Part shown: positions 22,950-34,397 of the stretch, piece after piece
Position numbering within the stretch: the stretch's first letter is position 1
Layout of the letters: each line of letters begins with the position of its first letter
NCBI GenBank assembly: GCA_021234155.1
Contig: JAJEKV010000265.1
Location: 188,001 to 252,000, forward strand
From: Isoetes taiwanensis
Lineage: Eukaryota; Streptophyta; Lycopodiopsida; Isoetales; Isoetaceae
Direction: 5' to 3'
Length of the DNA: 64,000 nt
Made by a program: the position numbers and the translations under genes
Notes under the pieces: model-generated
Seen by the model: the letters and a program-made list of their open reading frames with translations, nothing else
What the model was told of the DNA's origin: nothing
Databases searched by the model: none

Positions 22950-24240
22950 TTACCTCATGTAAGCCATGTGTGTCTCCACATTGTTAGTGAGAATGTAGAG
23001 CAGCCAGTCAATTCCCCTGCCTCGAAGTGCACGTTTACATATGCCTAGGCGCAACTTAAGGGCAGCATGCCATGCCTCTATGGCAGCATTGGTCTCTTGA
23101 TTGGAGTGCATGTACATTCTTGTAGCCAATACCCATTCACAGATGTTCTTAGTCCACTCCTTACTCATGTAGGCCGACAATTTAGGATATTGAGGATACT
23201 TCCTCACCAACTCTTCCAACCTCTTGATAGCCTCTTTCCTAACATCTTCCCTATACTCATGACCATACTCATTGTCCCATACAGGACCCTCCGTCTTGTA
23301 CATTATATTCCTTAGCTCCTTGAACATTTCATTTCTATGCACCTTACTCCTTACATTTTTACTTAGCCACTTAATCCAGGCTCTTCTCACATGCCAAATG
23401 CATATTGCACAGGCACGTTTGAGAAAACCTACAAGTGCACAATGTCAGTCCATAGTGTTAGAAAGTATGCAAGAAAGTATAAGAAGGGGGAAGGGTGACA
23501 AATTGCCAGGCATTACTTACATTTTTTACGGCCTTGATTTCAGCATCAGCATCGTCAGTAATGATGCAAGAAGGGTGCCAACCGGATCATCCAGGCATAA
23601 TGAATCCTTTAGTGCTTCAACCACTTAGTTATAGCCCTAGTTTTTTGAGAATTGGTTATGACATATGCCAATGGCAAGCCATTGCAATGGTCATCGAAGG
23701 CAATGAGTGTAAAAAGATAGTACCTGCATAATAGAAACCAATATCTCTCATTGGATCTAGAATTGAAATGCTATAGCCATTTTAAATGGACTATGGAAAA
23801 GATCTAGAATGGAAATGAACCCAAAGTAGTGTACCTCTTGTCATTAGTTTTGAAAGTTGCATCCATGCAAATGGCCCTATTCTTTCCAAACTTCAGCATT
23901 GCCTCTCTTTGGATTGGAGTCATCACTCCCAATTGGAACGTGTCACCATATTCATACAAGAACACGGACTCTAGATGTTGCACCCACATGTTGATGCTAG
24001 TGGGAAGGTCTTCATGTAGCTTCCAAGTGTTTCTAACAACACTCTTCTCAATGTTGTAAACATCCCGGATCTTCAGCATGTCATCCCTACACATACTATC
24101 CTTGCCATGCACATCTAGTTTAAATCTTCACCTCTCCTCGTGCATGTTCACTTCGTGGGGTGTGCCAATGCACGAGCTTTTCTCTAATCCATTCCCTCAA
24201 TTCATGAGAGATCCACGGTGCTAGCTTGAATCTGATACCT
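22950..24240 (-). pseudogene. Mutator-type (MULE) transposase, interrupted fragment
   Basis: Pieces of a MULE transposase with SWIM-protein-like architecture are in order on the minus strand. At 24240-23804 are WISHELREWIREKL, HLESVFLYEYGDTFQLGVMT and ICMDATFKTNDKR, carrying the first catalytic Asp. After an intron, about 23725-23520 reads LIAFDDHCNGLPLAYVITNS and, after frame changes, CIITDDADAEIKAVK, the DDA/E region. From about 23430 ICIWHVRRAWIKWLSK and NAAIEAWHAALKLR follow, the conserved H and later helix. Splice-like boundaries (ATG-CAG at about 23728; GTAACA after AYMR near 22950) exist, but stops and shifts show decay. Confidence 0.75.
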
Positions 24241-25500
24241 TTCTCTTACTTTGTGGCTAGGTACACAAACGACACTGATGTCTATATGATGTGGAATTTT
24301 TTTGGTTCTAACCACGGGAAAGGTGAACACGATGGCAAAGCTGCTGAGTTGAAGAGATGGTTAAGACAACTGCAATTAAAATACAGCAGCATAAAATTGG
24401 GTAATGCTCATGAAGATTAGTTGATCAGAATGATAAAGCATCTATTTTGTTAAAGAACATGAAAAATAAGCTTGCTAAGTTTACATATCATAACTTTACA
24501 GCATATTGGTAGAGCAAACAGTTTAAAAGATATGTTGAGAAACTCCCGGATAATAGTGTGTTGTTTGTTGTTGACTTTGCAGAGAACTACACATTGAAAC
24601 CAGGGACAGAAGTGCAATCCGAGCATTGGAATTCTGATCAAATTAGTATTTTGGTCCATATTTCAATGATGAAAATAGAAGGTAAGCTTAAAAAAACAGT
24701 GCATTTCTATGTTTCAGGATGACGGGGAAGCATGATGTCATTTTGTGCAACATGGTTTTAAATTACATTTGGGGTGGCTTAAGAATAATGGAGGTGGCCA
24801 CATAAACCTTCATTATGTATGGTGGGATGGTTGTGCATCTCAATTCAAAAAGACGGGCATGGTATGGAATCTGAGATACCATGTTGAAAACAAAATTCGA
24901 AAGTGATATGGAATTTCTTTGGATCCGCCATGGGAAAGGCACACATGATGGCGAGGTCGGTATAGCAAAGTTGTGGCTTTTGGAGGAAAGAGAGAAAACA
25001 AAATGGCATGCTAGTGCGAGGTAAAAAAGAATAGCTTGTGCAGTTTTAAGGACCAAGGAATCGGATTGTGAAAGAGTGTTTTGGGAGGTTGGAAAAACAG
25101 ATATGAACAAGCAGCAAGCATTCAATTGCAAGACTTTACCTGGTAGTTAGCAGATACATTCTGTGTCAACTATAAACCCAACAGATCCAACAAAGTTGCT
25201 ATGCAAACCACTCTCGTGCTTTTGCGATGCTTGCATGAACATCAATTGGTTGAATTGTGAGAACATTAAACATTGTGGAGAATGGTCTCTAAAAGGTTTG
25301 GAGCCCACAGATCATATTGCCTCTCATAGTGAAGCTGAAAATGATGTGGATGTTTTGTATGCAAAAGACGAGGTTGGTTTAGATGACACTGTAGGAGTTT
25401 CAGATGTATTTGTATCTTTTGCAGCACCAGACAATGTGGAAGGTGTTTCACACATAAAACACCAACATATAAAACATACCAACATAAAAAAATATTATTA
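24240..25500 (+). pseudogene. Decayed transposon-associated protein with HGKG motif
   Basis: Plus-strand fragments read WNFFGSNHGKGEHDGKAAELKRWL (24289-24360), HYVWWDGCASQFKKTGMVWNL (24812-24871) and a second, shifted copy of WNFFGS-HGKGTHDGE (24910-24955). These are followed by VFWEVGKTDMNKQQAFNCKT, IHSVSTINPTDPTKL and CFCDACM (to about 25250) and an acidic tail to 25500. The combination DGCASQFK ... HGKG-HDG ... HSV ... CFC-C resembles a widespread family of uncharacterised, probably transposon-encoded proteins, which I recognise by pattern only. The duplicated HGKG segment and many stops make it a remnant. Confidence 0.5.
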
Positions 25501-25901
25501 ATACAGACCATTGCATCCAACACATTTAAATAAAAATCCCCCTGAAACCCCCTTTGGTTTGGGTGCATATTCACACGGGGGGTTATGTAGGGCAGCGAGA
25601 GCCCCTAAAAACTTACAATACATGTACAAAATTAACACCATTAAGTACATTCCCTCAAATCTTATAGTATTTTGCAAACCTCAATATACAGTATACAAAA
25701 ACTTGTACATGCATACCCCACAAATGAGGATCGCTATATACGGTCCAGATCGAAGGGCAAATATACCCATCCAACAGCTCGGTGCCCGGAGAAACCCCCC
25801 GTGTGAATATGCACCCAAACCAAAGGGGGTTTCAGGGGGATTTTTATTTAAATGTGTTGGATGCAATGGTCTGTATTAATAATGTTTTATATGTTGGTAG
25901 T
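25461..25901. mobile_element. Palindromic MITE, copy 1
   Basis: Arms of about 110 bp (25477-25583 and 25788-25899) are near-perfect reverse complements and share TTTGGTTTGGGTGCATATTC and ACACGGGGGGTT. The centre of about 200 bp is unique to each copy. A second copy lies at 56991-57456. The mirrored ORFs here (HPTHLNKNPPETPFGLGAY in both arms) are products of the palindrome, not genes. Confidence 0.85.
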
Positions 25902-25917
25902 TAAAAAAAAAAAAATT

Positions 25918-25950
25918 GGCATTAGGGCGGATTTGGGGTCTCAAAATGCC
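25918..25950. repeat. 33-bp repeat, inverted partner at 34398-34430
   Basis: GGCATTAGGGCGGATTTGGG and the bases after it match the reverse complement of 34398-34430 at 31 of 33 positions. The two lie 8.5 kb apart and could be the ends of an element enclosing the Helitron-like termini and captured exons, or two insertions of one repeat. Confidence 0.7.
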
Positions 25951-26418
25951 CCTTAACTTTAATTTCTAATATCCACGTTATAGTACCTTCAAGCCAATGA
26001 AAGAGAGGAATTCAAAATGAAAATCAGTATTACGTGGCACTTTTGCAATAAATAGTACTGTAATAATTGCACTTTTTTAAATCAAATGCATTGTTTTTTT
26101 GCTATAACTTGTGATTATGATGTCCAAATTGCATGCCGTTTGTTGCGTTGGATAGCCCATGGCGAGATCTTTTCAACGAGTATAGTTTTGATATACTTTT
26201 GATAAAAGAAAAGACTAAAAAAATGCAAACATCCAGGTTTTTTCTCGTTTTTTTTAACTTTTGGTCATCTAAATTAGATTAAAATATATTTAACCCATAT
26301 ACTGTTGGATAGATCTTTTGATTCCGCATCCAATGAAACAAAAATCTTGCGTTTTGAAGCTATGAATCAAAAGTTATGGCCCAAAAACTAATTGATGAAG
26401 TTACTTTTTGAGTATTTA

Positions 26419-26448
26419 CTAGTAAACGTGTGCCCGGCGTTGCCGGGC
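26419..26448 (-). mobile_element. Helitron-type 3' terminus (a)
   Basis: On the minus strand a 7-bp-stem hairpin GCCCGGC-AAC-GCCGGGC is followed after nine bases (ACACGTTTA) by CTAG and then T. Hairpin, 10-nt gap and CTRR end before T is the Helitron 3' signature. The element body would extend rightward on the plus map. Confidence 0.72.
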
Positions 26449-26449
26449 T

Positions 26450-27930
26450 AACGTCCTGGCATATGTTTTTACTCGGCATTTAACGTCCATATTCCATATG
26501 TGTAACTTCAACAACATCGCATATTGGTATTTGCAAGAATGAACATTATTTGCTTTTGTAATTATTTTCGTTATTGAAATTGTCTAATGGCAGTATCATC
26601 ATTATATTCGCTTTGCATTCATGGATTTCAGCAGAGATAACATTGCTTTATAAGGAGTGTGGGGCGGCAGTTAAATATATCTCTAAAGTAAAAAATTTGG
26701 AAAGACAAATCCAAAACTTATGCTCAAAATATCACCCTAGTAAACGTGTACCCGGCGCTTCCACGCATAAGGAGCAGCATAAATTTGTATGGGCCATCAA
26801 AAATGGATCTACTAAAGATTCTATTTAATATGATTATAGCATAAGTTTATATGGGCCTTCAAAAATGGATCTTCTAAAGATTTTATTTAATATGATTATG
26901 GAATTTACCACCAAAATTTAATCGAATATTACATGTGTTCCAAGCGTTTTGGGTATCAAAACTTGCACTTGTTTGTTCTATAAGTTGCCAATCTTTTGTA
27001 TCCCCGACCTTCGCGCATAAATGTGTGCCCGGCGTTGCCACGCATAAGTTTAGATGCATCTTAAAGACTTTGTGACATCCCACTTCTTGAAAATTGGGAT
27101 GCATCTTAAAGATTTCACAACAGTAGAAACTTATTGTCGATTCTACACATTGTTTATGCATAAGGTGGAATGCATCTTACCATTAGAACTTACCGATTCT
27201 ATATTATAGAGTTCACTTCGTTAATATTGTTGGTAATAACAAATTGATCTTACGCTAAAAAAATGTAAGATCATTTGATCATTTGAAAGATCATTTGAAA
27301 ATCCAGATCTTGGGTTAAAAATTATAAGATGGGATTGTTGTGCATATAGCATGTGGTGTTAAATGCATTACCAGGCATAATTAGATTTCTACCTTTAACA
27401 CGACCATTGAAACATCTTTCTTGAAATTGAAACATATCGCAACAATTATGGAGCAGATTGCTACAAAGTTTCAAGAATTATGTAGTGCATCAAATAATGG
27501 CATCTCATCTCTAGTTTTTAGGATCTTTGTTTGTAAGAACGTAGCGAGAGTTCCTAAAATACAAATACAACATGAATAGAATTGACAACATGTTTGATAT
27601 CTAAAGAAATCACATAACAAAATTGTAAGAATTCATAAATAAGTTTCACTGCTATGCAAGCTCTATCTAAGCTATTGACAAACATATTGCTTTCTACAAA
27701 GCAGAATTTATAGAACAAAGACTTCTGAACATGTAAGGACATGAGTTAACTGTAACGACACAAATGAATGCCTAAATTATTAGTTTCCAAGAAATGAGTG
27801 ATGGGATACCAAGTCTCACCTTGAGAAGTCCATCCCAGCCAATTGCATGGCAAAGCCATTATGATCCTGCATCACTGCACTCTTTGTTACAATATAAAAT
27901 CGCAATTTCCAAACTGGGTATCTGTTTTCC
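26450..27930. other. AT-rich Helitron-associated DNA
   Basis: Terminal-like fragments (near 26745 and 27020) are scattered among AT-rich sequence. Two near-repeats of AAAAATGGATCTWCTAAAGA lie near 26803 and 26863. No gene is recognisable before the kinase fragment. Confidence 0.35.
26737..26765 (-). mobile_element. Decayed Helitron-type 3' terminus (b)
   Basis: The plus strand reads CTAGTAAACGTGTACCCGGC, the same end as at 26419 but with the hairpin's second arm degraded (GCTTCCACG). A further terminus-like copy without CTAG lies near 27017. Confidence 0.5.
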
Positions 27931-27941
27931 ATCTCTTAAAT

Positions 27942-28015
27942 GATGTTACAGAAGTAAAAGGTACTGCTGGGTATTTGGATCCAGAGTACCTTAAGCTCAG
28001 ACACTGTCATGCAAG
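27942..28015 (+). pseudogene. Receptor-like kinase activation-segment fragment
   Basis: The plus strand reads TEVKGTAGYLDPEYLKLR, the invariant kinase subdomain VIII stretch (GTAGYLDPEY) of plant receptor-like kinases. No other kinase subdomain flanks it, so it is one captured exon piece of about 70 bp. Confidence 0.65.
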
Positions 28016-28627
28016 AGTGATATCTACTGATGCAAAATTAAAGTAAGCTATTAAATTTGGCTACAAACCTTATTATACTATTATGATTTTCATTCCTAAG
28101 ATCATACAGCATATAGTCTCAATGATATCCACAAACATAAGCTGCCAACCGCATCTAGCATACCATTCCATTGGCTGAAAAAACATTATACTTATAGTCT
28201 ATGGCCACCACGAACCTAAGAGATGAGATAACATTTCCATAGAGAATCAAATCTTCTTCTCATCTCAAGTAGAAATCGTGCACGTCTATAATATCCTAAA
28301 CCAGCCCACATGGCATTCACCACATGGAATCTTTTACTGTACATTTAAAACATTTAGAGCAGGCTGAACAAAAAAAAAGAAAGGAAGAAGGTTTAAAGGA
28401 AACGGCTTGAGCTTCGGCATCTTTGTTTTGCCTTCAAATCTTGGAAAAGACAATCCTTGTTTGAAATAAATAGGATCAGGAAAGCACCTCTTGTAGTCCA
28501 GAAGCCGACCTGGTAAGCAAAATCAAAGCTCCAGAAGCCCTAAACCTGCAGAAGTACACTGTCTTGAGTTACAGTAGGCAGATAATGGCACCATTTCAAA
28601 TGTTTATTAATATCAATGGCACCATAT
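28016..28627. other. No gene recognised
   Basis: AT-rich DNA between the kinase and Tm-1-like fragments. Nothing supported beyond short stops-rich frames. Confidence 0.3.
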
Positions 28628-28650
28628 CTAGTAAACGTGTGCAGGCAGTA
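28628..28650 (-). mobile_element. Partial Helitron-type 3' end (c)
   Basis: The plus strand reads CTAGTAAACGTGTGC as at 26419 and 30363, then diverges before the hairpin. This is either a truncated terminus or recombination between copies. Confidence 0.35.
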
Positions 28651-28679
28651 GGCAGAAGTAGGAGTACAGAGTTATTTTA

Positions 28680-29480
28680 CCCACCACATGATTAGCAACT
28701 TCTGTTGTGGTAATGTCCAAGACTGCCTGCACATATTACACTGGATTAATCATCTTAGTGAATTTCATCACATCCAAGCCCCATTTCATTGAACCATGTG
28801 AGAAACCTTTATGTAACCGTCGTTGACCAATTTTTCGATGGCTTTGCCTCCAGTACCAGTTGCGTGAAAGACAAAGGTCTCAAATCCCCTTTCTGTCAAT
28901 TTCTTCCTAACAGCATCCACACAGGGTGTTGCAACCCCAAACATGGTCATGGCCACAATGGGTTTTTCAATGCCACCACTAACGGCCAGCTTTTGGACCC
29001 TGGAAGCTATCATTCCTGCTACTGCACCAGCTGCATTTGATAATATGGACATACTGACAGTATTAAGGCCAGCAATATCAACTAAAGATGGCATTAATAT
29101 TAGATCCGAACATCCAATATATGACGAAGTGTTCCCACTCGCAACAGTGGATATAAGAACCTTTGGAACACCAAGAGGAAGACATCTAATAGATGGTGCA
29201 ATAAGTGACGTCCCACCACTCCCTCCTAAGCCAACAGCTCCAATGAGATTCCCTTTCGAGAGTGAACTCGTGATAAAACGTTCTAGTGCAGTACTCATGA
29301 CAGTAATAGCAGCATGTCTTTCCAGAGAGGGAGTATGCATTTGGCCCTTTTTTGAATCGGGATGGTAAGAAAGAACTTCGGCTCTGTTGATCGATGCTAA
29401 AGGAGAGCTGATTGTATCGTGTTTCCCAACAGATACATCTATAACTGCTACGTTGACCTGAATAAGTAGGTAAATCAAGA
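28680..29480 (-). pseudogene. Tm-1-like / UPF0261 ATP-binding domain fragment
   Basis: One large exon (29455 to about 28803) gives NVAVIDVSVGKHD, GNLIGAVGLGGSGGTSLIAP, LPLGVPKVLISTVASGNTSS, PIVAMTMFGVATPCVDAVRK and FVFHATGTGGKAIEKLV, all characteristic of the Tm-1-like (UPF0261) family. A 3' splice site (TTATTCAG) precedes it and a GT follows GYIK. A second exon at about 28677-28728 reads AVLDITTTEVANHVVG, the next block of the family. The C-terminal TIM-barrel half and the true N-terminus are missing, so it is a captured piece. The exon itself has no stop. It lies among Helitron-type ends on the same strand, the likely capture agent. Confidence 0.85.
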
Positions 29481-29599
29481 ACCTTTCGGCAATGGTAATG
29501 TACTGGCATGCATTATGCTAACTAAATATCTAGTCTAGTATTTCAGTGAAATTAAGCATTCCAAATCAAACAACAGAGGAGTACAGTGCCTGTAATGTT

Positions 29600-30360
29600 G
29601 GCAGAAATTTCGACCCACCACATGATCAGAAATTTTACCAGCAGTAGGCAGACAATGACACCATGTAAACGTTTACTATGACTTTAACAATGGGAATGAT
29701 AAGAAATAACAGAGTAAAGGCGGATTCACCTGCACGATGCTTCTGAAGATAAGCCCAGCCAAAAATTGTTCCAGGACTTTCCCAAATCGTTATATTCCTC
29801 TGCCCAGAAAATAGAAACTTGGTCAAAGCCTTACGATTTACCTTATTGCTTCATGATCCAAGCTCAAGAACTGCATGCAGATAGGGTTCGGGAGAAATGG
29901 TGCCGATGGAGGCAGAGGAGAAAAAAAAACTGAGATGTTTGTGGCAGAAACAGAGAATCTGAAAAACATTGCTTTGGAGGTTAAACGGAGAGCAAGAACC
30001 GAATGGAGAGCAAGAATCTGCTCCAGTGAAGCTTTACCTGGACGATTTTTTTCGTAGCAGAATACTCCACCGAGAGGAGCAAGAAAAATGAGAGATTGTT
30101 TGGGCAGAATCGGGAGGAAGCATGGATGGATTTAAACCCTAAACACTCAATCATGGATGGCGGAGGAGATTGCCGCCCACGATCTTCTCATCTGCCATCG
30201 AGAATAACGCCTCCACACTGCCATCGAAAATTAACTCAGAGGAGAAGAATGAAGGAAAAAAAATTCTGCCCGGAAAATGAAAAAAACCGGCGTAACATCT
30301 GCCGGGAAAAGCGTAAGCGCCGGCGTTAGCACTGCCGGAAAGTCACAATTTAAATAAGTA
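29600..30360. other. Purine-rich DNA and an unidentified exon-like piece
   Basis: The minus-strand piece 29826-29730 (LFSGQRNITIWESPGTIFGW) ends at a GT and looks like an exon, but I do not recognise the family. Around 29590-29670 a degraded copy of the 28560-28720 segment recurs (CCACCACATGAT, GCAGTAGGCAGA). 30060-30350 has repeated GCCGG-rich words and A/G tracts. Confidence 0.3.
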
Positions 30361-30362
30361 GA

Positions 30363-30392
30363 CTAGTAAACGTGTGCCCGGCGTTGCCGGGC
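30363..30392 (-). mobile_element. Helitron-type 3' terminus (d)
   Basis: The minus strand has the same hairpin GCCCGGC-AAC-GCCGGGC, ACACGTTTA, CTAG as at 26419. Sequence beyond the hairpin (GCTAAYGTCC on the plus strand) also matches terminus (a), so (a) and (d) belong to one family. Confidence 0.72.
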
Positions 30393-30533
30393 TAATGTCC
30401 TAGCATGTGTTTTCATTCGGCCTTTAACGTTCATATGTGCAATTTTTTGACAACACATAACACATGTTGATACTGGCAAGAATAGACCTTGTACAAATTA
30501 AAATAGCAAGAAATACATGTATTGAGCATATTT

Positions 30534-30655
30534 ACCTGAACCTCTGAACCTTGGACTGCATAAAAATTTCCTGCATCAAAGAAGCGCAGTACCAATCTAA
30601 CGACACTGCCCATCACGAAATTTGCATGACTGTCTAGATTAAAAAACATCCTGCA
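30534..30655 (-). pseudogene. Exon fragment resembling MutS mismatch-recognition domain
   Basis: A minus-strand exon-like piece between a CTGCAG acceptor and a GTAAAT donor reads SVVRLVLRFFDAGNFYAVQG. The F-F-D-x-G-x-F-Y pattern resembles the first domain of MSH2-type MutS proteins. It is short and isolated, so the assignment is tentative. Confidence 0.35.
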
Positions 30656-30699
30656 GCAAGCAAATGTGTGGTGTGCAGAATAAGACATGAAATGAGATC

Positions 30700-33600
30700 A
30701 GAGGGTGCTGATTTTCTCTTCTTCAAGGCCTAGACTTATAAGTTTCAGCAGTCATGCCACGTTCATAATCCAATCTGATACAAAAGATCAAAGAAAACCA
30801 AAGGCGCGAATTAAATTTTATGAAGGTTTATGTGCAATGTAGCAGATTGATATTTCTAGTCATAACAGTTTTAGAAGAAACTCAAAAATATCAATTCATA
30901 GAAGTAGCTACCTTAGAATTAAAGATGTCCAATCTGAACACAGTAATTTCTGGATTGTTAAGTTGCGTTGGTGCTCAGATCTAGTTGGTATAAAATCCAC
31001 ATTCCTCAGAATTCCTCAGATCTGGATATAGGTGTATCCAGTTCCAAAACTGTAAAATTTATTTTGGATGATGTCCCTATAAATGTATGGACATCATAAT
31101 GGAGCAATATATCTTCTTGTGGTAACTAATAAATTATTTGAGCTTACCTCAACAGAAATGTAGATGACTTGGTAAATGGGCTCCGCCGGACTGGTTATTC
31201 TATTAATACACAGCAAGCAAACGTACATGCAAGCAGGGCGAAGCATGCAGTCCGACATGCTAGAATCATAGGCATGCCCAGGAAATGAACAGGAAATGCC
31301 CAAGCCAGTATCTATAAATTGGAAGTATCTATAAATTGGAAGGCCGGATCCCCTGATAGTAGCTGCATCAAAATAAACTCTTAGCTGCATCAACCATAGA
31401 TATAACTAACCAAGGTAAAGCTCATAGAAACAACCATGCAACAACGTTCTTGATTTCGTTAGTTCCTCAAATATTTGCAAAAGAGTTTGTGAAAAAAGGA
31501 AGAAAAGAAGAACCTCTAGATGATTCCCCGGGTTTGGATCAGTTTCTGATTTGTTACAATGGACACAGAGCAAAATCGAGGCAACAAAATCAAAGTTTGT
31601 TGCTGACAACAAAGATGCATACCTTAACTGGTAAATTCAAAAGAAGAAAATATGCCGAGATCAAAAAGTCGAAAAGGAGAAAATGATTTGCTCCAAGCTC
31701 CAGCGATGTGCCCTAAGAAAGATTTACAGTTTCGGTTTATAGACCAGAGCAAATAACCACATGAAAGTTACAGAATGCAAAGACTACCTGATACAACCAG
31801 CAGCCCAAAAGCTTTTCCCTTTGGATATCTATACAGCTTTTCAGGGAGTAGCCTGCAACAAAAAACGTCCATACATAAGCACAAAAGCATTAGTTTGGGA
31901 CATTCTTTAGGCTAGAGGCACAAAGCAGTGACATGCAGATTTCCAGGGATAAAAAGTGAGGCCCCAGATTGTCGAAGCATTGAAGCCAGCATTGTATTGA
32001 CCATGTTCAAGTTTCTGAACGATAAAAATATGATACAAAATTGAAAGAGTTGTCTGAAAGTCAACAATAAGGATTGAATACAAATCTGAATAAGTATGAC
32101 ACATTAGGACCATGGACAACGACAGTAACTATGTACCTATGTACCTGTACAAATCCAACTTTAAGCCCATGGGTAACAGTGAAAAAGTTGGGGCAGGAAG
32201 GAAAATTTACAGAAAGTAGAGGAGAAACCTTCCCAAAGGAATCTGTGCAAAAGGGGACTGTATCTCAATTTTGTCCTTTTCTGATATTCCGAATAGTAAG
32301 AATTTGAAAGTCCAAGTGTGATGCCCTTGTCTGTAATAGGATTTGCAGCTTCAACATCCAAATTCAGGGGATCAGCCAAAGCAATGCTTGGGCCAAATAA
32401 AACCCCGGTTAAGATGTGAAAACAAATGTACATCTCCTTTCAATTGTGGTCATCGTCTGCTTCCCAAATCTGTATCTGGATGTCGTTACTGAAGATATCA
32501 TTGTTTGGTCATACCCAGATAAGCCACCTATGATTTGAATGAACTGGAAGCAAGACAAAAAATTATTATTATCAACTGAACAAAAATGATCCAATAAAAA
32601 TTGCTTACCAGAAAGACAATTGTGGCAGACATTTTCAGTAGCACTCCAAGTTCAAGCACACATCTTTCAAGCTCCTGATTTGTTTATAAACACTGTAGCC
32701 ATTTACTAAATTTCTTACAGAGGCAGAAAACCCACAGATAAAAAACATGGAAGAACTCTGCTCATCTATGTGCTCTTTACCAGGCCAACGTAGGGCCCCA
32801 GAGTAGTTGTCTGTTTATAGAAAAAAGTAGTCTTAGCTTTTCCACTCTTGCTCAAACTTCTAGTCATGAGCAATTAACAGTACCTTGAGCAATAAAGAAA
32901 TTGAAGTGTTAAAAGTAACAACTTAAAGAGAAATAGCATCTAGTTGCACTTGCTTTTGGTTTCCTTCCTGTCATAAAAAAAAAGGGTTTAGGCAGGTGAA
33001 CCTTCTCAAATGCTGACATGAATGACGTGTAATCATCCAATCCCTGTGGTAAAGAATGCGAGAGGTGGTTACCCTTATACCTATGAACAATGCAACATAC
33101 TCAAATCTAAAAATTGGAAAAATGGAATAGAAAGGCAAGAAAATAAAGAGCATTAGAATTTGGCAAACTCATCCATGAAGAAACCTTAAGCTCAACGCAG
33201 TTATCTGACACAACCAGCTGAGCGTCCAAAGCTCTTCCTGAAGAAAGCCTGCACAAAAGAATGCCCATACATAACCATAGAAGATAAGCTACAGGAGAAA
33301 GCATAAACCAATGCTTCAGGAAGGCAGACATTGGCTGTTCTAAAGCCCAAGATTTACACTTTTGCATATCAGGGAAGATTTGCCTACTCAGATTTTGATC
33401 GTCTGAACTTGTTGGCAGAGATAAAACCATGCAGAGCCCAGACCTAATGCATTGCTTGCTGGAAACAAAAGATAAGCTGAAGCATAACTCTGAAGGCGAA
33501 ATACGCAGCTCTCAATCTTGGAGATACGAACCGCCTCCCTCCCTCGCATCATGTCTCCGGTGTATGCTGCCGTTACCCATCGCCCACAAAGAAAGAAAAG

Positions 33601-33860
33601 AGAGAAACAAAGAAAGACGACTTTTTATGCTCCAAAACTCACGATTTTGGAAAGCCAGTGCCTGAAATGCCAATGCAGATTTAGATTTTCCAGAAAACTC
33701 CAGTAAACGTCAGCTTATTTCTTCTATCTACAGTATCGTACAGTATCTACTCCATTCTATCTTGCCACAGCCGGTAACCACAAATGCAAAGAAAGCACAA
33801 CTTGAAAAGATTGTACCTGTTTCAGCGATTCCTCTGCGTTAAAGCCTGAAGGAAAAAATT
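30700..33860 (-). pseudogene. Unidentified captured exons (minus strand)
   Basis: Several exon-like pieces with splice-type borders follow each other. At 31859-31795 LLPEKLYRYPKGKAFGLLVV; at about 32550-32440 FIQIIGGLSGYDQTMISSVT and RYRFGKQTMTTIER; at 32410-32285 GVLFGPSIALADPLNLDVEA and ITLGLSNSYYSEYQ; at 33245-33190 GRALDAQLVVSDNCVELK. The last and first share LVVS and may be duplicated exons. I do not recognise the parent gene or genes. Sequence between them looks intronic. Confidence 0.4.
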
Positions 33861-34397
33861 TACAATAGTTTAACTTACAGCGATGCAAAGTCCAATTCAT
33901 GCACACAGAAGAGGTCATCCGCATACCTGCTCGGCAGGGTTTTTCATTCCAAGAATATGAGGCTCTGCTGGGTTTTTCATTCCAAGAATCTGAACAGCTC
34001 TATAATGTTGCTTTTGCAACTACCGTTTACTAAGAATGAAACAGAAAGTTGGAATAATAAAACATTCGAGGGAGGGTGAAGTTCCAGAAAACCAAGACAT
34101 CGCCGGATTGCTGGATTGATGTGCTCTGCTTTCGCGAACTCTGGATGCTGCGTAACCGACGGGCACCGCCCACAACCAAGAGAGATAAAGTTGCTGCCGG
34201 AAAATTAAAAAGGAAAAAAAAAATATGTTGGAAGAAGAAGTTTTGCCGGAAAAAGCGTAACATCTGGCGGCCGGAAAGGGGACACCGGCGTGAGAGAGAA
34301 AGGGCAAAAACTTTTTAAGTAAGTAGATTGCGATTAAAGAGAAGGAAAGTACAATTAATAAGTAAGAGAAAATATGACATGGAAATTTTCTTTCGAG

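Noticed and set aside
25511-25879. ORFs HPTHLNKNPPETPFG on both strands as genes
   Set aside because: They are the mirrored arms of a palindromic MITE.
26419-26448. GC hairpin as a transcription terminator
   Set aside because: Rho-independent terminators do not apply in a plant nuclear genome; CTAG spacing fits a Helitron end better.
28943-29368. 141-residue plus-strand ORF
   Set aside because: Antisense to the Tm-1-like exon, whose minus-strand frame has strong family motifs.
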